Shown: positions 62,719-64,000 of the stretch, one piece after another
Numbering within the stretch: position 1 is the stretch's first letter
Layout: each line of letters begins with the position of its first letter
Assembly (NCBI RefSeq): GCF_027625935.1
Contig: NZ_CP115300.1
Coordinates: forward strand, 8,556,001 to 8,620,000
Origin: Streptomyces camelliae
Lineage (GTDB): Bacteria > Actinomycetota > Actinomycetes > Streptomycetales > Streptomycetaceae
DNA: 64,000 nucleotides
Direction: 5' to 3'
The notes under the pieces: model-generated
What the model saw: only the letters and a program-made list of their open reading frames with translations
The model's database searches: none
What the model was told of the DNA's origin: nothing
Program-made: the position numbers and the translations under genes

Positions 62719-63678
62719 TCAGTCGCGAGCGAGCTGCGGCAGCACCTTTGTGCGGTAGAAGTCGAAGAATCCACGTTGGTCGGGGCCGATCTGAGTGACG
62801 TAGACCCGGTCGAATCCGGCCTCCGCGAAGGCGTTCAGTGCGGCAAGATGGGCGTCGACGTCGTCCCCGCACACCACGTTCTCGCGGACCATCCTCTCCG
62901 TGACGAGCGGCTCCAGCTGTTCGAAGTGGCGAGGCGAGGGCAGTATCTGGCCCATTTCGCCGGGCAGCAGTTCGTTGAACCACAGCCGGCGAGCCGTGCG
63001 CACCGCTTCGTCCCGGTCAGGGCCGTAACAGACCTTGGTGCCGCCGCTGATCACCTTGCCGGCGCCACCGTCCTTCAGGAACTGGGACACCAGTGATTCG
63101 TCGGGCATCATCGTGATGTAGCCGTCGCCGACGCGTGCGGCGAGCCGGGTCGACCGGGGGCCGAAGCCGGAGACGTCGATGGGCACCGGTTCGTCGGGGA
63201 CCGTGTAGAGGCGGGCGTTCTCCACCGTGTAGTGGGGGCCGTAGTGGCTGACCTCCTCGCCGGAGAACAGCCGGCGCATCACCTGGATCGCTTCCTCCAG
63301 CATCTCCAGCCGCACACTCGCGGGCGGCCACGGCCCGCCGAGAACATGCTCGTTGAGCGCCTCACCCGAGCCGACACCCAGCCGGAAGCGACCGCCCGTC
63401 ATCGTCGCGCAGGTCGCTGCGGCCTGCGCCACGACCGCCGGATGGATCCGCAGGGAGGGACAGGTGACGGCGGTCTCCACGGGCAGTGACACCGCTTCGG
63501 AGAGCGCGCCGATCAACGCCCAGACGAAGGGGCTGTGGCCCTGGGCGTCGTTCCACGGGTGATAGTGGTCGGAGATCCACAGTGACCGGAAGCCGGCCTG
63601 TTCGGCGGCCCTGGCCTGTTCGATCAGGTCGCCCGGACCGAATTCCTCGCACGAGAGGAAATATCCGTATTCGGGCAT
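62719..63678 (-). CDS. LLM-class F420-type oxidoreductase (TIGR03557-like)
   Basis: A 319-residue TIM-barrel oxidoreductase. It begins MPEYGYFLSCEEFGPGDLIE, with AGFRSLWISDHYHPWNDAQG near residue 29 and GRFRLGVGSGEALNEHVLGG near 96, which match the F420-dependent glucose-6-phosphate-dehydrogenase-related subfamily rather than flavin luciferases. ATG at 63678 is preferred because GGAGG is 9 nt upstream; the ATG at 63684 is only 3 nt from it. Upstream lie a strong hairpin with a T-rich run and a possible leader peptide, suggesting attenuation. Probable operon with the enolase-superfamily gene. Confidence 0.85.
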   Translation of the reverse strand: MPEYGYFLSCEEFGPGDLIEQARAAEQAGFRSLWISDHYHPWNDAQGHSPFVWALIGALSEAVSLPVETAVTCPSLRIHPAVVAQAAATCATMTGGRFRLGVGSGEALNEHVLGGPWPPASVRLEMLEEAIQVMRRLFSGEEVSHYGPHYTVENARLYTVPDEPVPIDVSGFGPRSTRLAARVGDGYITMMPDESLVSQFLKDGGAGKVISGGTKVCYGPDRDEAVRTARRLWFNELLPGEMGQILPSPRHFEQLEPLVTERMVRENVVCGDDVDAHLAALNAFAEAGFDRVYVTQIGPDQRGFFDFYRTKVLPQLARD

Positions 63679-63844
63679 ACGCATTCACCTCCACCACCGG
63701 GAGCGAAGCCATGTCCCCTTTCGGGTAACCGGCGTGCGGGGGCGGAAACAGCAAAAGCGTGCTCCGGGGGCACTTCCTTCCCGGAGCACACATGCTCCGC
63801 ACCAGGAATCCCAGGAGCCACATGAGGAGAACCATCCCCCTCAC
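63362..63844 (-). CDS. Possible leader ORF upstream of the LLM oxidoreductase gene
   Basis: From GTG 63844, exactly 5 nt after a perfect AGGAGG, the frame reads MRGMVLLMWLLGFLVRSMCA and PGRKCPRSTLLLFP. The first 22 residues are a hydrophobic stretch ending LVRSMC, reminiscent of short actinobacterial leader peptides with a Cys near the end. The frame has no stop before the LLM gene and overlaps it out of frame to 63362, so only the first part is likely meaningful. The attenuator-like hairpin lies inside it. Function as a leader is inferred from ribosome site and position. Confidence 0.35.
   Translation of the reverse strand: MRGMVLLMWLLGFLVRSMCAPGRKCPRSTLLLFPPPHAGYPKGDMASLPVVEVNAYARIRIFPLVRGIRSGRPDRTGQGRRTGRLPVTVDLRPLSPVERRPGPQPLRLGVDRRALRSGVTARGDRRHLSLPADPSGGRGAGRSDLRDDDGRSLPAGCRLG
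63759..63789 (-). terminator. Attenuator-like hairpin upstream of the LLM gene
   Basis: Read on the minus strand, GTGCTCCGGG and CCCGGAGCAC form a perfect 10-bp stem with an 11-nt loop, followed by GCTTTTGCTGTTT. The T-rich run after a GC stem is unusual for Streptomyces and looks like an intrinsic terminator. It lies about 75 bp before the LLM start and after the leader-ORF start. Confidence 0.6.
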
Positions 63845-63883
63845 CTGAACCTCCTGAGTACGGGTTTCCCCGAATGCCACGAT

Positions 63884-64000
63884 CAGGCATGATCACGGCG
63901 GAGGCTCACCCGTGACCGGCGGCGAGCGCGCGGCGGCCGGTACACCGTCAGGGCCTCGGGCAGTTTCTCCAGCGTCACCGTGCCGTCCACACCGGTGACT
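63884..64000 (-). CDS. 3' end of an unidentified gene
   Basis: The last 38 codons read VTGVDGTVTLEKLPEALTVY followed by an Arg-rich end (RPPRARRRSRVSLRRDHA) and stop at 63884. The remaining part lies outside the window. The sequence is too short to identify. Confidence 0.45.

Overview
The window is very GC-rich DNA with strong third-position GC bias. It has Streptomyces-like genes throughout: a GH18 chitinase with DasR-type sites, F420-type oxidoreductase, CapA, DUF4157, and many MarR/TetR/HxlR regulators. GTG/TTG starts and 4-bp start/stop overlaps are common. I read it as a Streptomyces (or close actinomycete) chromosome segment. The many decayed gene pieces between intact metabolic genes fit an accessory or arm region. 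I saw no rRNA, tRNA, CRISPR array or prophage.

Layout. 1-8.2 kb is a 5-oxoproline (pyroglutamate) island: pcp (cut by the left edge), a DUF979/DUF969 membrane pair, then divergently pxpA-pxpB-pxpC and a fused ATP-dependent 5-oxoprolinase. Two FadR-type operator copies sit in the divergent gap. 8.2-13.6 kb holds a Cys-rich unknown, a secreted beta-propeller protein, an esterase, an M55 D-aminopeptidase and a DUF885 peptidase-like protein. Together these suggest a peptide and modified-amino-acid salvage region. 14-16.2 kb has a DUF7003 protein, remnants of an XRE regulator and an acyl-CoA dehydrogenase, and an intact 3-hydroxyisobutyryl-CoA hydrolase. 16.4-21.6 kb is a three-gene operon: ABC ATPase, ABC permease, exported YncE-phosphoesterase fusion. 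21.7-27.5 kb has a DUF4157 protein, a frameshifted tautomerase with two clear operators, a secreted chitinase and an NCS1 permease with a zinc-ribbon tail.

27.5-46.4 kb mixes intact genes (DUF2231, muconolactone-isomerase-like, CapA, alpha/beta hydrolase, CBS, urea transporter, VOC, aldehyde dehydrogenase, tautomerase/MarR divergon, alginate lyase, DenD-like epimerase, NmrA/HxlR pair, Fic-like) with many broken ones: LysR, MFS, a collapsed urease operon, an alpha/beta hydrolase, SRPBCC, an IS630 remnant and an unnamed frameshifted gene. 46.5-48.8 kb has a methyltransferase/TetR divergon and a second TetR facing a complete four-gene molybdenum hydroxylase (xanthine dehydrogenase-type) operon at 49.0-53.9 kb. 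53.9-58.8 kb has an FAD monooxygenase, a ferredoxin with an abnormal tail, a VOC protein, polyphosphate kinase 2, another patch of gene debris and a Rho-N-domain protein. 58.9-63.9 kb, all on the minus strand, has an FdhF-type molybdopterin oxidoreductase, a small membrane protein, an enolase-superfamily enzyme and an LLM F420-type oxidoreductase preceded by a possible leader peptide and attenuator. The right edge cuts an unidentified gene.

Functional links I trust most are the oxoproline island, the xdh operon with its TetR, the ABC/phosphoesterase operon and the dre-controlled chitinase. All assignments come from reading translated sequence by eye against remembered family features; no database search was run.
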